Positions 51,870 to 61,197 are shown, counted from the first letter of the stretch. The stretch: 64,000 bases of DNA from Ruegeria halocynthiae (GCF_900106805.1 NZ_FNNP01000003.1:243373-307372); one strand, 5' to 3'. Program-made: numbers and translations. Notes: a model not told the origin generated them from the sequence alone.

Positions 51870-53015
51870 TCAGAGGATAACGGCATCCAAGGACTTTGGA
51901 TGATCTGTAATTGCTTCCCAACCATCTTCAGTGATTATGAAACTGTCGCCAACCTGCGCACGAAATGTATCGACTGACACTGAACCATCAACAGCGAAAA
52001 CCATCCCTGGCTGCAACACTGTCGTATCGCCGGTGACCAATTGTGGGTTCTCCAAAAAGCTATAGCCGGTCGCGCGACCACACCGGAACGGGTATTCAAA
52101 ACCCGCCCCCTGGATAACCTCGGCATAGGCGGCATGCACACTTTCGGCGGTCACACCTGGGCGCAGCTCTGCCAGTGCGGCGGACTGACTTGCTACAGCA
52201 ACCTCATAGATATGCTCTTGTTGTTTATCCGCCATCTCACCGATCCAAAAGGTGCGGTCAAAGCCCAGTTTGAAACGGTGAAAATTGGTCATGCCGCAAA
52301 AGCACAAAAACACCGGTTCGCCCCGTTTCATAATCCGGGTTGAGGCGCGATGATGGGTTTTGGTGATGGTGTCGCCCGACGCCATTATTTGCAGAAAATG
52401 AGTGTTGGGCGACATGTCCGCGTCATCGTAATGCGCCGTTAAAAGCTCTGCGGCCTTTCGTGTTCCGGCCTGGGACGTGGCAAGCGCAACTTCGAACTCC
52501 GGCACTCCGTCTGCAATCGCGTCGCGTCCGGCGTTCATCATAGCGCTTGCTACCTGCCCGGCATGCCGGGCCAATTGAAGTTCCTGGGCGGATTTTATCA
52601 TTCGCATATCAGCCAATATCGGCGTGGCGCTGACCAGGTTTTCCACCTGGACCAACGTCTCCAGATATGCCCGCACAACTGGCGGCATGTGATCAGGCTC
52701 GATCCCAACGCGCTTTGCAGTCTTGACCGCTTTGGGTAACTCCGACCGCCACTCTTCGCCCATACCGTCATTCCAGGCCGAAATACGGTCAACATGAGCG
52801 GCCGAACGTGCCGCATTCAGGTCTATTGTCGGCGTGATCAACAGGCTTTCGCCCGATCTGTGAACAACCAGAATGGTTGGACGCCCGAACTCCATATGCA
52901 GGTAGTCGTAATAGCCCGTCAGATAATAAACGTTGTCGTCATCGGTGATGAGAGCAACGTCGATTCCGGCTTCTTGCATGTGGGTGCGAAAGCTTTTCAT
53001 CCTCGCGGCAAACAT
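51870..53015 (-). CDS. M24-fold protein (creatinase/aminopeptidase P-like), catalytic metal ligands mostly lost
   Basis: The 381-residue product has the creatinase N-terminal domain (about 5-130; ALITDDDNVYYLTGYYDYLH) and pita-bread domain (about 140-381). At the positions of the five metal ligands of M24 peptidases, the first Asp is gone (VFLCFCGMTNFHRF), the second Asp remains (LGFDRTFWIGE), the His is replaced (GRATGYSFLE), and the two Glu are replaced (FAVDGS, QVGDSF). It is therefore probably not a metallopeptidase. Metal-free members such as creatinase hydrolyse small amidines, so a small-molecule hydrolase is possible. Confidence 0.8.
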   Translation of the reverse strand: MFAARMKSFRTHMQEAGIDVALITDDDNVYYLTGYYDYLHMEFGRPTILVVHRSGESLLITPTIDLNAARSAAHVDRISAWNDGMGEEWRSELPKAVKTAKRVGIEPDHMPPVVRAYLETLVQVENLVSATPILADMRMIKSAQELQLARHAGQVASAMMNAGRDAIADGVPEFEVALATSQAGTRKAAELLTAHYDDADMSPNTHFLQIMASGDTITKTHHRASTRIMKRGEPVFLCFCGMTNFHRFKLGFDRTFWIGEMADKQQEHIYEVAVASQSAALAELRPGVTAESVHAAYAEVIQGAGFEYPFRCGRATGYSFLENPQLVTGDTTVLQPGMVFAVDGSVSVDTFRAQVGDSFIITEDGWEAITDHPKSLDAVIL

Positions 53016-53244
53016 CGTCAGTCTCCATCCTGAAGGTGTCAGTTGAGCTTCTCAAATTGAGTTGCGTGATCAAGACGGTAGAACACGTTTGGTCCACGGT
53101 CTATTAAAGCAAAGTCAAGCACCTGTCTTGACGCTTCACCAGCATTTCATCGAAATTACTTCTCGGATCACTGTTTTTCTCGGTAAAGCCTATCATCAAG
53201 CTTCACGCATACGGTGATACGCCGCTGTAAGTAAAATAGCAGCA

Positions 53245-54162
53245 CTATCTGCGATCTACTTCCAATGCCATTTCCCTCAGGTGTCGCATATCCGTACCGC
53301 AGCAACCGCCAAACACCCTGATAGACGGGTTTTCTAGCATGACATCCGCAATTTCTTTGCCGAGCTGCACGGGATCTCCTTCATCCAAGGTATCTGCCTC
53401 ATCGAGTTCTGCGTGCGAACAACTTGATGCATTGGCAACAACACCTTTGAGCCTTGGATGCGCGTTGAGCGCGTCGGCAAAGTGCGTCGGGTGCGCGCAG
53501 TTGACCATATAGAACAGAGCCGCGCCGCCTGTTTCTGCTTCGATCTGGTCTATGGCATCGACAAGTTTTGTCCCATCAGCCAGGCACCCATCAGTTTCGA
53601 CTACCAATGACATAATGATCGGTAAACCAATATCTCTTGCAGCCAGAACACAGCCAGCAGCCTCGCTTAGGCGGTTGAACGTGTACGCGGTCACAAGATC
53701 AACACTGGCTTCCTTCAAAACAGCAAGTTGCGCACCGTGGTAATTACGCGCTTGGTCAACTGTCATGGGCGGTATGTCAGCGTAAGGATCGTATCTTGGG
53801 CCAACGCAGGCGGAAACTAAAACGTCATCTCGACCTGAAGCCTGGCGCACCACCTCCATCAGTGCGACACCATCCTTGTTTACCTCACGAAGGCGTTCAG
53901 CATCGTAGCCCAAAGGTGAAGCACGGTCGGCATTTGCCATCCATGTTGGCGCGTCCAGAATACACCCAACACCCATTTCGCCAGCCAATTGCACGAGTGC
54001 TTGCATTTGCCCAGCCAGAACGGCCCGGGTGTCGGGTTTCTCCAGCAAGGGAAACGAGGCAAATCCTGGAAGCTCGATACCGTGGTTAAAGATCAGGTCC
54101 GTACCTGTACCTGCATAAACCAAAAACTTCTTGTCACCCTCGTCTGGAAGTTTCCGCGCCAT
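53245..54162 (-). CDS. Homocysteine S-methyltransferase family protein
   Basis: The product has 305 residues from the ATG at 54162; a further ATG at 54186 is in frame. It has the BHMT/MetH N-terminal barrel pattern with the zinc cysteines in YMVNCAHPTHFADAL and VFGGCCGTDMRHLREM. The entry VYAGTGTDLIFNHGI is variant. It may transfer a methyl group from S-methylmethionine, betaine or another donor to homocysteine or a similar thiol. It stands alone, so the donor cannot be inferred. Confidence 0.85.
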   Translation of the reverse strand: MARKLPDEGDKKFLVYAGTGTDLIFNHGIELPGFASFPLLEKPDTRAVLAGQMQALVQLAGEMGVGCILDAPTWMANADRASPLGYDAERLREVNKDGVALMEVVRQASGRDDVLVSACVGPRYDPYADIPPMTVDQARNYHGAQLAVLKEASVDLVTAYTFNRLSEAAGCVLAARDIGLPIIMSLVVETDGCLADGTKLVDAIDQIEAETGGAALFYMVNCAHPTHFADALNAHPRLKGVVANASSCSHAELDEADTLDEGDPVQLGKEIADVMLENPSIRVFGGCCGTDMRHLREMALEVDRR

Positions 54163-54429
54163 ATTGCATCCCTCGAAAACCGACATTTCTCTGCGCCCAC
54201 AATAACAACGATCAGATCTTCTGCAAAACCGAGGTGTTTACTTGTCCGTTCGGACGCTTTCTGCATTTGCGGTATCGGCTAGGCATATTTAGGCGCGAAC
54301 CGCCGGAGATTCTGAACAAGCGTGGCTGTACCGTTCTAACCTATAGCCAGCCCTCGTTACCTCGGAGCGGCAGGTTCAAGCTGACACAAAGAACCGTCCG
54401 TTCTATCCTTTCCAGGTGGAGGAGAGGAC

Positions 54430-54834
54430 ATGGATGATAAGATCGAAGGAGGCTGCAAATGTGGGTTGGTGCGATATTCTGGGTTTCGCTCTGACCTTTC
54501 GATGTTTCGATGTCACTGTCGGGATTGCCAGCAGCTCACCGGCTCGGGACATTCAGAGATGGTGCCACTTGTGGCCAAATCTCTTTCGATTGGTGATGCG
54601 CTCAAAACATTTGAAATGACAGGAGGATCAGGGCGGTCGACCTTTAGCGGGTTTTGCCCGAACTGAGGCTCACCGCTGACCCGCAGAAGTGAACGGATGA
54701 GTGACTGCATCTACGTCCATGCGGCGTCAATGGACGATCCCTCCAAGTATCATCCGGTGAAATCGATCTACAGCGAAGCAGCTCAGCCTTGGGACCAAGC
54801 AGTGATAAAAACTGAGGGGGCAGGCACAAAGTAA
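54430..54834 (+). pseudogene. GFA family protein with an in-frame TGA in place of a zinc cysteine
   Basis: The ATG at 54430 follows GGAGGAGAGG. The frame has the glutathione-dependent formaldehyde-activating enzyme (GFA) pattern: GGCKCGLVRYSGF, FRCHCRDCQQLTGSG, and TFSGFCPN then TGA (54664-54666). It continues without shift as GSPLTRRSERMSDCIYVHAA, SIYSEAAQPWD and ends with TAA at 54832. The family sequence here is CPNCGSPL, so the TGA replaces exactly the second Cys of a zinc pair. A nonsense mutation (TGC/TGT to TGA) is most likely; selenocysteine insertion is formally possible. Read through, the length (134 codons) is normal for GFA. The 3' end overlaps the convergent methyltransferase gene. 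Confidence 0.8.
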
Positions 54835-55613
54835 CCTCGAATGTCTTTGTTTGCTTCCGCCTGAACGCGCGTTGCCAAATCCGCACGTATAGCATCGCGT
54901 CGTTCTTTCGACTGACGCTTGAGGAGCGATGCCGCACGCACTGCACCCCCATCAAAAACATCAAAAAGCCTTTTAGGATCTGACACGCACAATTCACTTG
55001 CAACATCGATAAGCCGCACATTGCGGAAACCTGCACCTTCGACCATTGGTTTGGCAATTCCGCTGTCTACGAGCATGTGCGCATCCGGGCCCGCGGGCAT
55101 AGAGATGGATGGGTCAGCTAGGCGTTCAACGGCATCGAACAGCCAGCCAAACGCGCCATCTGATCCTTTGCCACGCCAAATCGAGAAGGCAACTCTACCG
55201 CCCGGTTTCAGCACTCTGTTTACTTCTCTCAGACCGTGTTCGGGGTCTGGAAAATGCGGGACGCCGAACCCGATTGTGACCGCATCAAAGGTGTGATCTG
55301 GAAACTCCATTGCCATTGCATCACCCTGTACGAACCGCGCTGTTGGCACAGCTGATTGGGCAAGCTCAATCATCGGTTCAGAGAAATCCAAGCCCGTTAC
55401 ATCCGAGCCGCGGGCCACAAGCTCTGCTGCTACGACACCATGTCCGGTGCACAGATCAAGAGCTTTACAATTCGGCCCAGCAGCGACTTCGTCTGCAAGC
55501 TTTCTGGCAACCAGGCGCGTCGCCATTTCAAAGCCGTCGGCATACCCTCTAGCAATAGACGGATCCGCCCATCCTTGGCGTTCCATTATTTCAAAGTCTG
55601 CTGTATCAGTCAC
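54783..55613 (-). CDS. Class I SAM-dependent methyltransferase
   Basis: The product has 276 residues from the GTG at 55613; an ATG lies nine codons later (MERQGWADPSIA) and the frame stays open to 55652. The Methyltransf_11 core lies at about 30-150: LDLCTGHGVVAAELVARGSD (motif I), FVQGDAMAMEFPDHTFDAVT (motif II), EVNRVLKPGGRVAFSIWRGK. The remaining 120 residues are helical and likely give specificity. The substrate is unknown. It is convergent and overlapping with the broken GFA gene. Confidence 0.88.
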   Translation of the reverse strand: MTDTADFEIMERQGWADPSIARGYADGFEMATRLVARKLADEVAAGPNCKALDLCTGHGVVAAELVARGSDVTGLDFSEPMIELAQSAVPTARFVQGDAMAMEFPDHTFDAVTIGFGVPHFPDPEHGLREVNRVLKPGGRVAFSIWRGKGSDGAFGWLFDAVERLADPSISMPAGPDAHMLVDSGIAKPMVEGAGFRNVRLIDVASELCVSDPKRLFDVFDGGAVRAASLLKRQSKERRDAIRADLATRVQAEANKDIRGYFVPAPSVFITAWSQG

Positions 55614-55827
55614 TTCAGCCCCCCAAAGCTCCAAAATGTGACAAGAATACACTCAAGCAAGGTTCGGGCCAGATATGTTTTTCAAGCCTTGTCAGGATCG
55701 ATCCGGATATTCGCCATGTAATCGCGAGTGCCTGATCTTAACTAAAGGACGAGACTTGAAAGCGGTCGTGATCCGTAGCGGATGGATTCAATCTCAATAA
55801 TGGGTTTGCAGTTTCTGGAGTGACCCG

Positions 55828-56339
55828 ATGAACATAGTTCGACTTTCCGAACGCCTCATGGGCATGAAAGACGAAGTTTGGTTGCGGCATACAAACCCTT
55901 GGTCGGTCTGGACCCGCGTGCTGACACTGCTGCCCCTTTTGGCGCTAGCGATCTGGAGTCGGGCGTGGATTGGTGGTTGGGCGTGGGTCGCCGTGGGTGC
56001 CGTTCTGGTCTGGGTTTGGGATAACCCGCGAGCTTTTCGCAACCTGAATCCTTCGACAGTTGGTCCGCGAAAGGTGTTCTCGGCGAGCGTGTCTGGTTGC
56101 GACACCGAGATAAGGTTGCCGCTCATCACAAGCGCGTCGCAAATACGCTAGCATTCGCCAGTGGTATGGGTTTGTTGCCGTTTGCTTACGGTCTTTGGAC
56201 GTTTAACCTGGGGTTCACTTGTCTTGGCATTGTTTTGATCTCGGGTGGCAAGATGTGGTTTGTTGACCGAATGGCGTGGATATGGAGCGACTTTCTGCGT
56301 GATGGTGGGTCGATAGATGACCTAACGAGCAGGAACTGA
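55828..56339 (+). pseudogene. DUF6653-like membrane protein gene, frameshifted
   Basis: The ATG at 55828 opens a frame matching the DUF6653 start (ERLMGMKDEVWLRHTNPWSV, WTRVLTLLPLLALAIWSR, WVWDNPRAFRNLNPST). At about 56045-56061 the homology shifts into the next frame (WSAKGVLGERVWLRHRDKVA, then LPFAYGLWTFNLGF and WFVDRMAWIW), which ends at 56339. One single-base indel explains it. The product would be a four-helix membrane protein of about 165 residues. It is either a pseudogene or a sequencing error. Confidence 0.75.
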
Positions 56340-56420
56340 GATCCGATTTCCTGACGGAAACTAGCTTCTCTCACAATAGCGATAAGGCCAGTCAAAGGAA
56401 TTGGACCATCACTATATCAG

Positions 56421-57686
56421 ATGCGATATCATCAGTTTTCAGCTGCGCCATACACGGGATTGCTTCAGGCCCTTCAGGTCAAGAGGCTTTGCTCTGAATC
56501 TTTTGGAAACTATTCTGCCACGATGGAACATATTGCTCAGCTTGCAGACTGGATGATGGATGAGGGACGTCGTTCGAACGATCCGGTTGGGATCGTGTCA
56601 CATTTTTGCACTTCACTTATCGAGGCGGGTGTACCTCTGTGGCGTGTCAATATTGGCCAGCGGTTTGCCAACCCTTTGCTTATTGCCTGGGGGGTTGTCT
56701 GGACACCTGAGGAAACTGAGAGCTACGACGTGACCCATGCTCGTATGCTCACAGATGGCTATGTTGGCAGCTCATTCGAGTACATTCTGGAGCACAGGCG
56801 CCCACTGCACAAAAGTCTGCGCGGTCTTGACCCGGACGCGGACCACGTATCTTACCTTGAGTTCGCTGAACTTGGCGGCACAGATTATTATGCGACACTG
56901 CTGTACTACGGGGATGGATCACTGCACGGATGCACATTCGTCACACGGTCCAAGGATGGGTTCTCGACCCGACATCTGGAGATGATTGAGGCCGCATTAC
57001 CAGCCCTGTCTTCAGCCATGGAACCGATCACAATGCGCAAGTCATCCAAGAGTCTGCTGCGCACATATCTTGGTAATGAACCGTCCGAAGCCGTCCACAA
57101 CGGAACGATCAAACGCGGTGAGCGCACATCCCTGGAGGCTGTCGTGATGTTCTCTGACCTTCGTGGTTTTACTGCGTTGACGGATACCGCAGCTGAGGAG
57201 GACATTTTCGATGCGCAGGATAGCTATTTCGACCTGATCGTCCAGGCCGTAGAGGATAACGGAGGGGACGTTCTCAAATTCATGGGCGACGGAGTTTTGT
57301 CCGTTTTTTCGACTGTAGCGCCCGGAGATCGCAAACATCAATGCCGTCAGTCTGTGCGTGCTGCGCAAGACGCACTCGCCGGTCATTCCGCGTTAGATAA
57401 AAGGCGCATTGAGCAGGGAAAACCGCCGTTGGACATCGGAATTGGTATCAATGTAGGGCAGGTTAGCTACGGCAATATTGGCAGCACGGGCAGGCTCGAT
57501 TTCACAGTGTTGGGTAGCGCGGTCAATGTTGCGAGTAGGATTGAAGGCTTAACCAAATCATTGGGACAAAGTGTGCTGACGACAACCGCCGTCGCAGAAG
57601 CGGCGCCGGAACTGTTTTCTGTGTGCGGTGTCCATAATATTCGCGGCATTACAGGTGCAATCGAGTTGTTCGATCTTATCGAATAG
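56421..57686 (+). CDS. Class III adenylate/guanylate cyclase domain protein
   Basis: The 421-residue product has a C-terminal nucleotidyl cyclase domain (about 225-420). It has the metal Asp in VVMFSDLRGFTALTD, the second Asp in FMGDGVLSVF, and GIGINVGQVSYGNIGSTGRL with the transition-state Asn/Arg region in GSAVNVASRIEG. The N-terminal half (about 35-210) has no transmembrane segment and resembles a sensory domain of soluble alphaproteobacterial cyclases (DWMMDEGRRSNDPVGIVSHF). A start at 56523 (MEHIAQL) is an alternative. It probably makes cAMP in response to an unknown ligand. Confidence 0.88.
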   Translation: MRYHQFSAAPYTGLLQALQVKRLCSESFGNYSATMEHIAQLADWMMDEGRRSNDPVGIVSHFCTSLIEAGVPLWRVNIGQRFANPLLIAWGVVWTPEETESYDVTHARMLTDGYVGSSFEYILEHRRPLHKSLRGLDPDADHVSYLEFAELGGTDYYATLLYYGDGSLHGCTFVTRSKDGFSTRHLEMIEAALPALSSAMEPITMRKSSKSLLRTYLGNEPSEAVHNGTIKRGERTSLEAVVMFSDLRGFTALTDTAAEEDIFDAQDSYFDLIVQAVEDNGGDVLKFMGDGVLSVFSTVAPGDRKHQCRQSVRAAQDALAGHSALDKRRIEQGKPPLDIGIGINVGQVSYGNIGSTGRLDFTVLGSAVNVASRIEGLTKSLGQSVLTTTAVAEAAPELFSVCGVHNIRGITGAIELFDLIE

Positions 57687-57847
57687 GGTCGGCCACTCGA
57701 CGTCATGACTTTGGCGGATAGCTTAACGGTCTTTGCTGGGGACTAGAAGCGACAGAGCATCATCACATTGGCCCATGTATTTAACATCAAAAGGCAAGCA
57801 GACATCGCCTTAGACACGTGCGCATTCAGCAGGCTGATTCATGTGCC

Positions 57848-58222
57848 TCATGAAAGCGCGAATGCTATCGCTAGCCAAAAGCCCGAGCGTAAGATCATTG
57901 CTCCAATAGTTCGCCACTCGAATGGTGTGCCACTAAGCGCCATTGTTATCAAAACTAAGAACACCAGAGCTGTACAAATGCCGATTGCCCAGGCAATTGG
58001 CCGCGCCCAAACCGTGTATCTAAAAAGTGCAACCGCGCCAATGATATAAGCAAACCCCGCAAGAAAATTGAACCAAAGTACAATTGGAACGGCGTCTCCG
58101 GCTGCGGACTTTGCCGCAGAACTGCCGAACAACACCATCCCACCAGAAAAAATTGTCAGCAGACCAAACAGCGCAGCGATTATTGCGACCGGGCGAACCC
58201 ATAGGGGAGGCTTATCCATCAT
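57848..58222 (-). CDS. Small membrane protein, four helices
   Basis: The 124-residue protein has four hydrophobic helices (about 9-33, 45-65, 71-91, 100-122) and no soluble domain. I do not recognise a named family, although similar four-helix proteins are common in this group of bacteria. Stand-alone gene with a good ATG start (MMDKPPLWVRP). Confidence 0.6.
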   Translation of the reverse strand: MMDKPPLWVRPVAIIAALFGLLTIFSGGMVLFGSSAAKSAAGDAVPIVLWFNFLAGFAYIIGAVALFRYTVWARPIAWAIGICTALVFLVLITMALSGTPFEWRTIGAMILRSGFWLAIAFALS

Positions 58223-58466
58223 TCCATACTCAGGAGTTCGGTTGAATATCGTGACGCAACCAGCCTACTTCATCGGACAGGTTACGGCTTGATCAATGTC
58301 AACATGGTCACTCAGCCATTTGGTTGTGTCCGGATGAAAATAATCTCTCACACCCCTTTCAGCCACACTCTGAATTCTTCTGTGGGTCGATTTTTCGAGA
58401 CGGAAAAGAACTAAACCTGCGGGATCGTCAGGTATGGACCAAATTCCAACAGATCACATATGTCGC

Positions 58467-59273
58467 CTATTCCGGTTTTTGGGCGGTCATGATGTAGGCA
58501 GTCGTCGGGAAAGCCGCCTTACCGGATGGCGTGGCATATTTCGAAAGACTCACATCGGATAGGGTCAACACGTCTGCGATTTTTCCTTCGCTGAGATGAA
58601 TATCAAACAGCGGCAGCCACCCCCGCAGTTCGACTTCCACCATTGTCCGGGTGCTGGGAAAGGTTGCCTGCTCGCTTTTGGTTTCAAAGGCAATGCCATC
58701 AAAGCCCGCTTGCGACAAGATGGTCGCGACTTCGTCGGGATCGCCTAAACTGAAAGGCAATCTCACTGAATTTGCGGCCTCTGGCGATACATATTCCTCC
58801 AACACGGCGACGATATCCCGATATGCAGGGTTCAGGTCGATAGTGTGCCAGATCGCTACCGCCAACCTGCCGCCCGGCTTGGTCACCCGGTACATTTCCC
58901 GTGCGGCTTGGTGAAGGTCCTGAAAAAACATCATTCCAAACTGCGAGATCACGAAATCAAACGAGCCGTCTGCGAAGGGAAGATCTTCGGCGCTGCCCAG
59001 AACCCATTCGACATCGGGTTCAACTTCTTTTGCCGTTGCAATCATACCGGGTGCGGGATCAAGTCCGACCACACGACCACTATGCCCAGAACACGCGTGT
59101 GCTGCTCGCGTCAGCACCCCCGTTCCACAGGCAATATCCAAAACATGCGCCCCTTCGATTATTCCCGCACCGCCAATCATGTGGTCGCACCATGGCGCAA
59201 ATAGCGCTGGCACAAATAACGCCTCATATCCACGACCTGCCTGAATCTCGTCTTGTGTTGCGTCGACCACCAT
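58467..59273 (-). CDS. Class I SAM-dependent methyltransferase
   Basis: The 268-residue product has motif I VLDIACGTGVLTRAAHACSG, motif II VEWVLGSAEDLPFADGSFDF, and MYRVTKPGGRLAVAIWHTID. The core (about 35-150) is Methyltransf_11/UbiE-like, and a long C-terminal segment is typical of small-molecule methylases. The downstream (minus-strand) position next to a monooxygenase-like gene five bases away suggests co-transcription. The substrate is unknown. Confidence 0.88.
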   Translation of the reverse strand: MVVDATQDEIQAGRGYEALFVPALFAPWCDHMIGGAGIIEGAHVLDIACGTGVLTRAAHACSGHSGRVVGLDPAPGMIATAKEVEPDVEWVLGSAEDLPFADGSFDFVISQFGMMFFQDLHQAAREMYRVTKPGGRLAVAIWHTIDLNPAYRDIVAVLEEYVSPEAANSVRLPFSLGDPDEVATILSQAGFDGIAFETKSEQATFPSTRTMVEVELRGWLPLFDIHLSEGKIADVLTLSDVSLSKYATPSGKAAFPTTAYIMTAQKPE

Positions 59274-59278
59274 TTGCG

Positions 59279-59572
59279 TTACTCCACGAAATCGTAATGT
59301 TTGATTGATCTGGATTCGACCAATTCGGCTTCCGAAGGATCCACATGCGCCGATTGGTAATCATCGCCAACAAACGCCTTGAGAGAGGCAAGGTCTTTCC
59401 AGATCATAACGAAACTGAATTCTCTTGGACTGTCGGCCCGCGCCGCACCCGGAAGAACCTGCACGATCCCTTCGGTTCCTTGCATCAATGGTATAGCCGT
59501 GTTGTGGAAGAAGTCACCGAACTCCTCCTCTTTGCCTTCTTTTGCTGTGACTTGAAATATCCGCATGATCAT
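59279..59572 (-). CDS. Antibiotic biosynthesis monooxygenase (ABM)-fold protein
   Basis: The 97-residue product is a dimeric ferredoxin-like alpha+beta barrel of the ABM family: MRIFQVTAKEGKEEEFGDFF, GIVQVLPGAARADSPREFSF, MIWKDLASLKAFVGDDYQSA. Family members include quinol monooxygenases and haem-degrading enzymes, but many have no known function. It precedes the methyltransferase gene, with which it is probably co-transcribed (gap of five bases). Confidence 0.8.
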   Translation of the reverse strand: MIMRIFQVTAKEGKEEEFGDFFHNTAIPLMQGTEGIVQVLPGAARADSPREFSFVMIWKDLASLKAFVGDDYQSAHVDPSEAELVESRSIKHYDFVE

Positions 59573-59786
59573 GAAGCGCCCCTCCCTTTGGTAGGGTTGC
59601 TGCCTGCATGATGACCTCAGGATTACCTCATATCACATCGCGGGCCCATTGTCGCTTTGGCCATTGCAAACTGTCATTTCTGCACTGCATTAGCTGCGGA
59701 CGCTTTACTGTGAATTTTCCGCTGCCCTGACAGCGATCTTAACACGAAATGATCTCTTGCCAGGCGGCAGTTTTTGAGGTCATGAG

Positions 59787-60560
59787 ATGAAAAACTCGAC
59801 AGTTGAAAAAGCCACAGCATCCGTCGGTATCATCGGTTTCGGCGCATTCGGGCAACTGATCGCCAAACACTTGAACCAGAAATTCGAGTTGCTTGCATAT
59901 GATCCGTCACCACACCTGGGAGAAGACGTGTCGAAACTCGGCGTGTCACTTGCTTCTCTTGATCAAGTTGCAAAGTGCGATGTGATTATAATCGCTTCAC
60001 CTGTTTCAAGCTTTGAGAGCGTAGTGAAATCCATTGCTGCAATTTGCCGTCCAGGTGCGATCATAGTTGATGTTGGTTCGGTAAAAGTTCAGCCCTCTGA
60101 GATTATGGATAGGTTTCTTCCAGAATATGTCAGTATCGTCGCAACCCATCCATTGTTCGGCCCGCAAAGCGCCTGCAACGGTATCAGAGGCCTGAAGATC
60201 GCGATTTGTCCAATACGCGGACATCACCATATCCACGTTGCGGCTTTTCTACGAAAATACCTGGGCCTTCACGTCATAATGACGACACCAGACCAGCACG
60301 ACAGGGATGCAGCAACTGTTCAAGGCATTACCCACTTGATTGCCAAAGTGTTGCTTCGCATGGAGCCATTACCGTCTCGCATGACGACCAAAAGCTTTGA
60401 CCTGATCTCAGAAGCAATCTCGATGGTACAACATGACGCGCCGGAAGTTTTTGAAGCGATTGAGAACGCGAACCCCTACGCAAAAGAGGTCAGGCAACGG
60501 TTCTTTGGTTTGGCGTTCGAACTGAGTTCCAATTTAGAAGATAGCGAGGAGCACGATTGA
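59787..60560 (+). CDS. Prephenate/arogenate dehydrogenase-like protein (TyrA fold)
   Basis: The 257-residue product has an N-terminal Rossmann fold (VGIIGFGAFGQLIAKHLNQK), VIIIASPVSSFESVVKSIAA, DVGSVKV and ATHPLFGPQSA, then the TyrA helical domain with HDRDAATVQGITHLIAKVL. These are PDH (TyrA) signatures, including the His of VATHPLFGP and HDRDAA. It may be arogenate/prephenate dehydrogenase or a related oxidoreductase, as plant arogenate dehydrogenases also have this pattern. No ACT domain. Not in an aromatic amino acid operon, so a secondary copy. Confidence 0.8.
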   Translation: MKNSTVEKATASVGIIGFGAFGQLIAKHLNQKFELLAYDPSPHLGEDVSKLGVSLASLDQVAKCDVIIIASPVSSFESVVKSIAAICRPGAIIVDVGSVKVQPSEIMDRFLPEYVSIVATHPLFGPQSACNGIRGLKIAICPIRGHHHIHVAAFLRKYLGLHVIMTTPDQHDRDAATVQGITHLIAKVLLRMEPLPSRMTTKSFDLISEAISMVQHDAPEVFEAIENANPYAKEVRQRFFGLAFELSSNLEDSEEHD

Positions 60561-60564
60561 GCAG

Positions 60565-61197
60565 CTACCTGCGCCTAGCCCCGTTCCTCGCGACGATGAA
60601 TGCGGCCGAACCGTTCTCCGGACGCCAATTGTGTTCGATGCTGAACCCGAACGCCAGCATTCTCTCGACAAGGATTTCTTGGGTAAGAACGCGGATCTTG
60701 GGCAATAGACCGATGGCCCCAAGGGCTGGTATAGCGTACTTCTCCACTCCCTCCAGGCAGACTGTCGAACTGAAGAGCAGGCCACCCTCTTTCAGTGAGT
60801 TGCTAACACGATCCAAAGTTGCGTCAAGATCCAGAACCAGGTGCAGTATCGACATTGCCAATACCGCATCATACTTCTGATCCTTTACCGGAATGGGCCA
60901 GCAATCGAATGCACTTACTTCGAAGTTCACGTTCCCAACATCCTGTTCTTTGGCTTTCTCCCGAGCAATTGAGATCATTTCTGAAGAGTAATCGATAGCG
61001 TCGATATGAGCGACATTTGGAGCGTGAATGAGTGCCGTCGTTCCCGTGCCGCAACCGATTTCCAGGAGGCGGTCCTGAGAGGAAAGATGGCTCGCAGTAA
61101 AGTCGAGCTTGTATTCGTAGGCAGCTTGGTTTCCGACAGGGCGGCGCGCATATGAACGCGCCATCATGTTCCAAAATCGTGGTGGATGGATGAGCAT
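60565..61197 (-). CDS. Class I SAM-dependent methyltransferase
   Basis: The 210-residue product has FWNMMARSYARRPVGNQAAY at the start, motif I LLEIGCGTGTTALIHAPNVA, AIDYSSEMISIAREKAKEQD, VLAMSILHLV and SLKEGGLLFSSTVCLEGVEK. It resembles small UbiE-like methylases that often accompany efflux or toxic-compound genes. Its last 40 bp are almost identical to a relic at 42.20-42.23 kb. It is convergent with the TyrA-like gene (four-base gap). Confidence 0.85.
   Translation of the reverse strand: MLIHPPRFWNMMARSYARRPVGNQAAYEYKLDFTASHLSSQDRLLEIGCGTGTTALIHAPNVAHIDAIDYSSEMISIAREKAKEQDVGNVNFEVSAFDCWPIPVKDQKYDAVLAMSILHLVLDLDATLDRVSNSLKEGGLLFSSTVCLEGVEKYAIPALGAIGLLPKIRVLTQEILVERMLAFGFSIEHNWRPENGSAAFIVARNGARRR

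Noticed and set aside
51625..51921. 98-codon minus-strand frame
   Set aside because: It overlaps the start side of intergenic sequence and the end of the M24 gene, and shows no motif.
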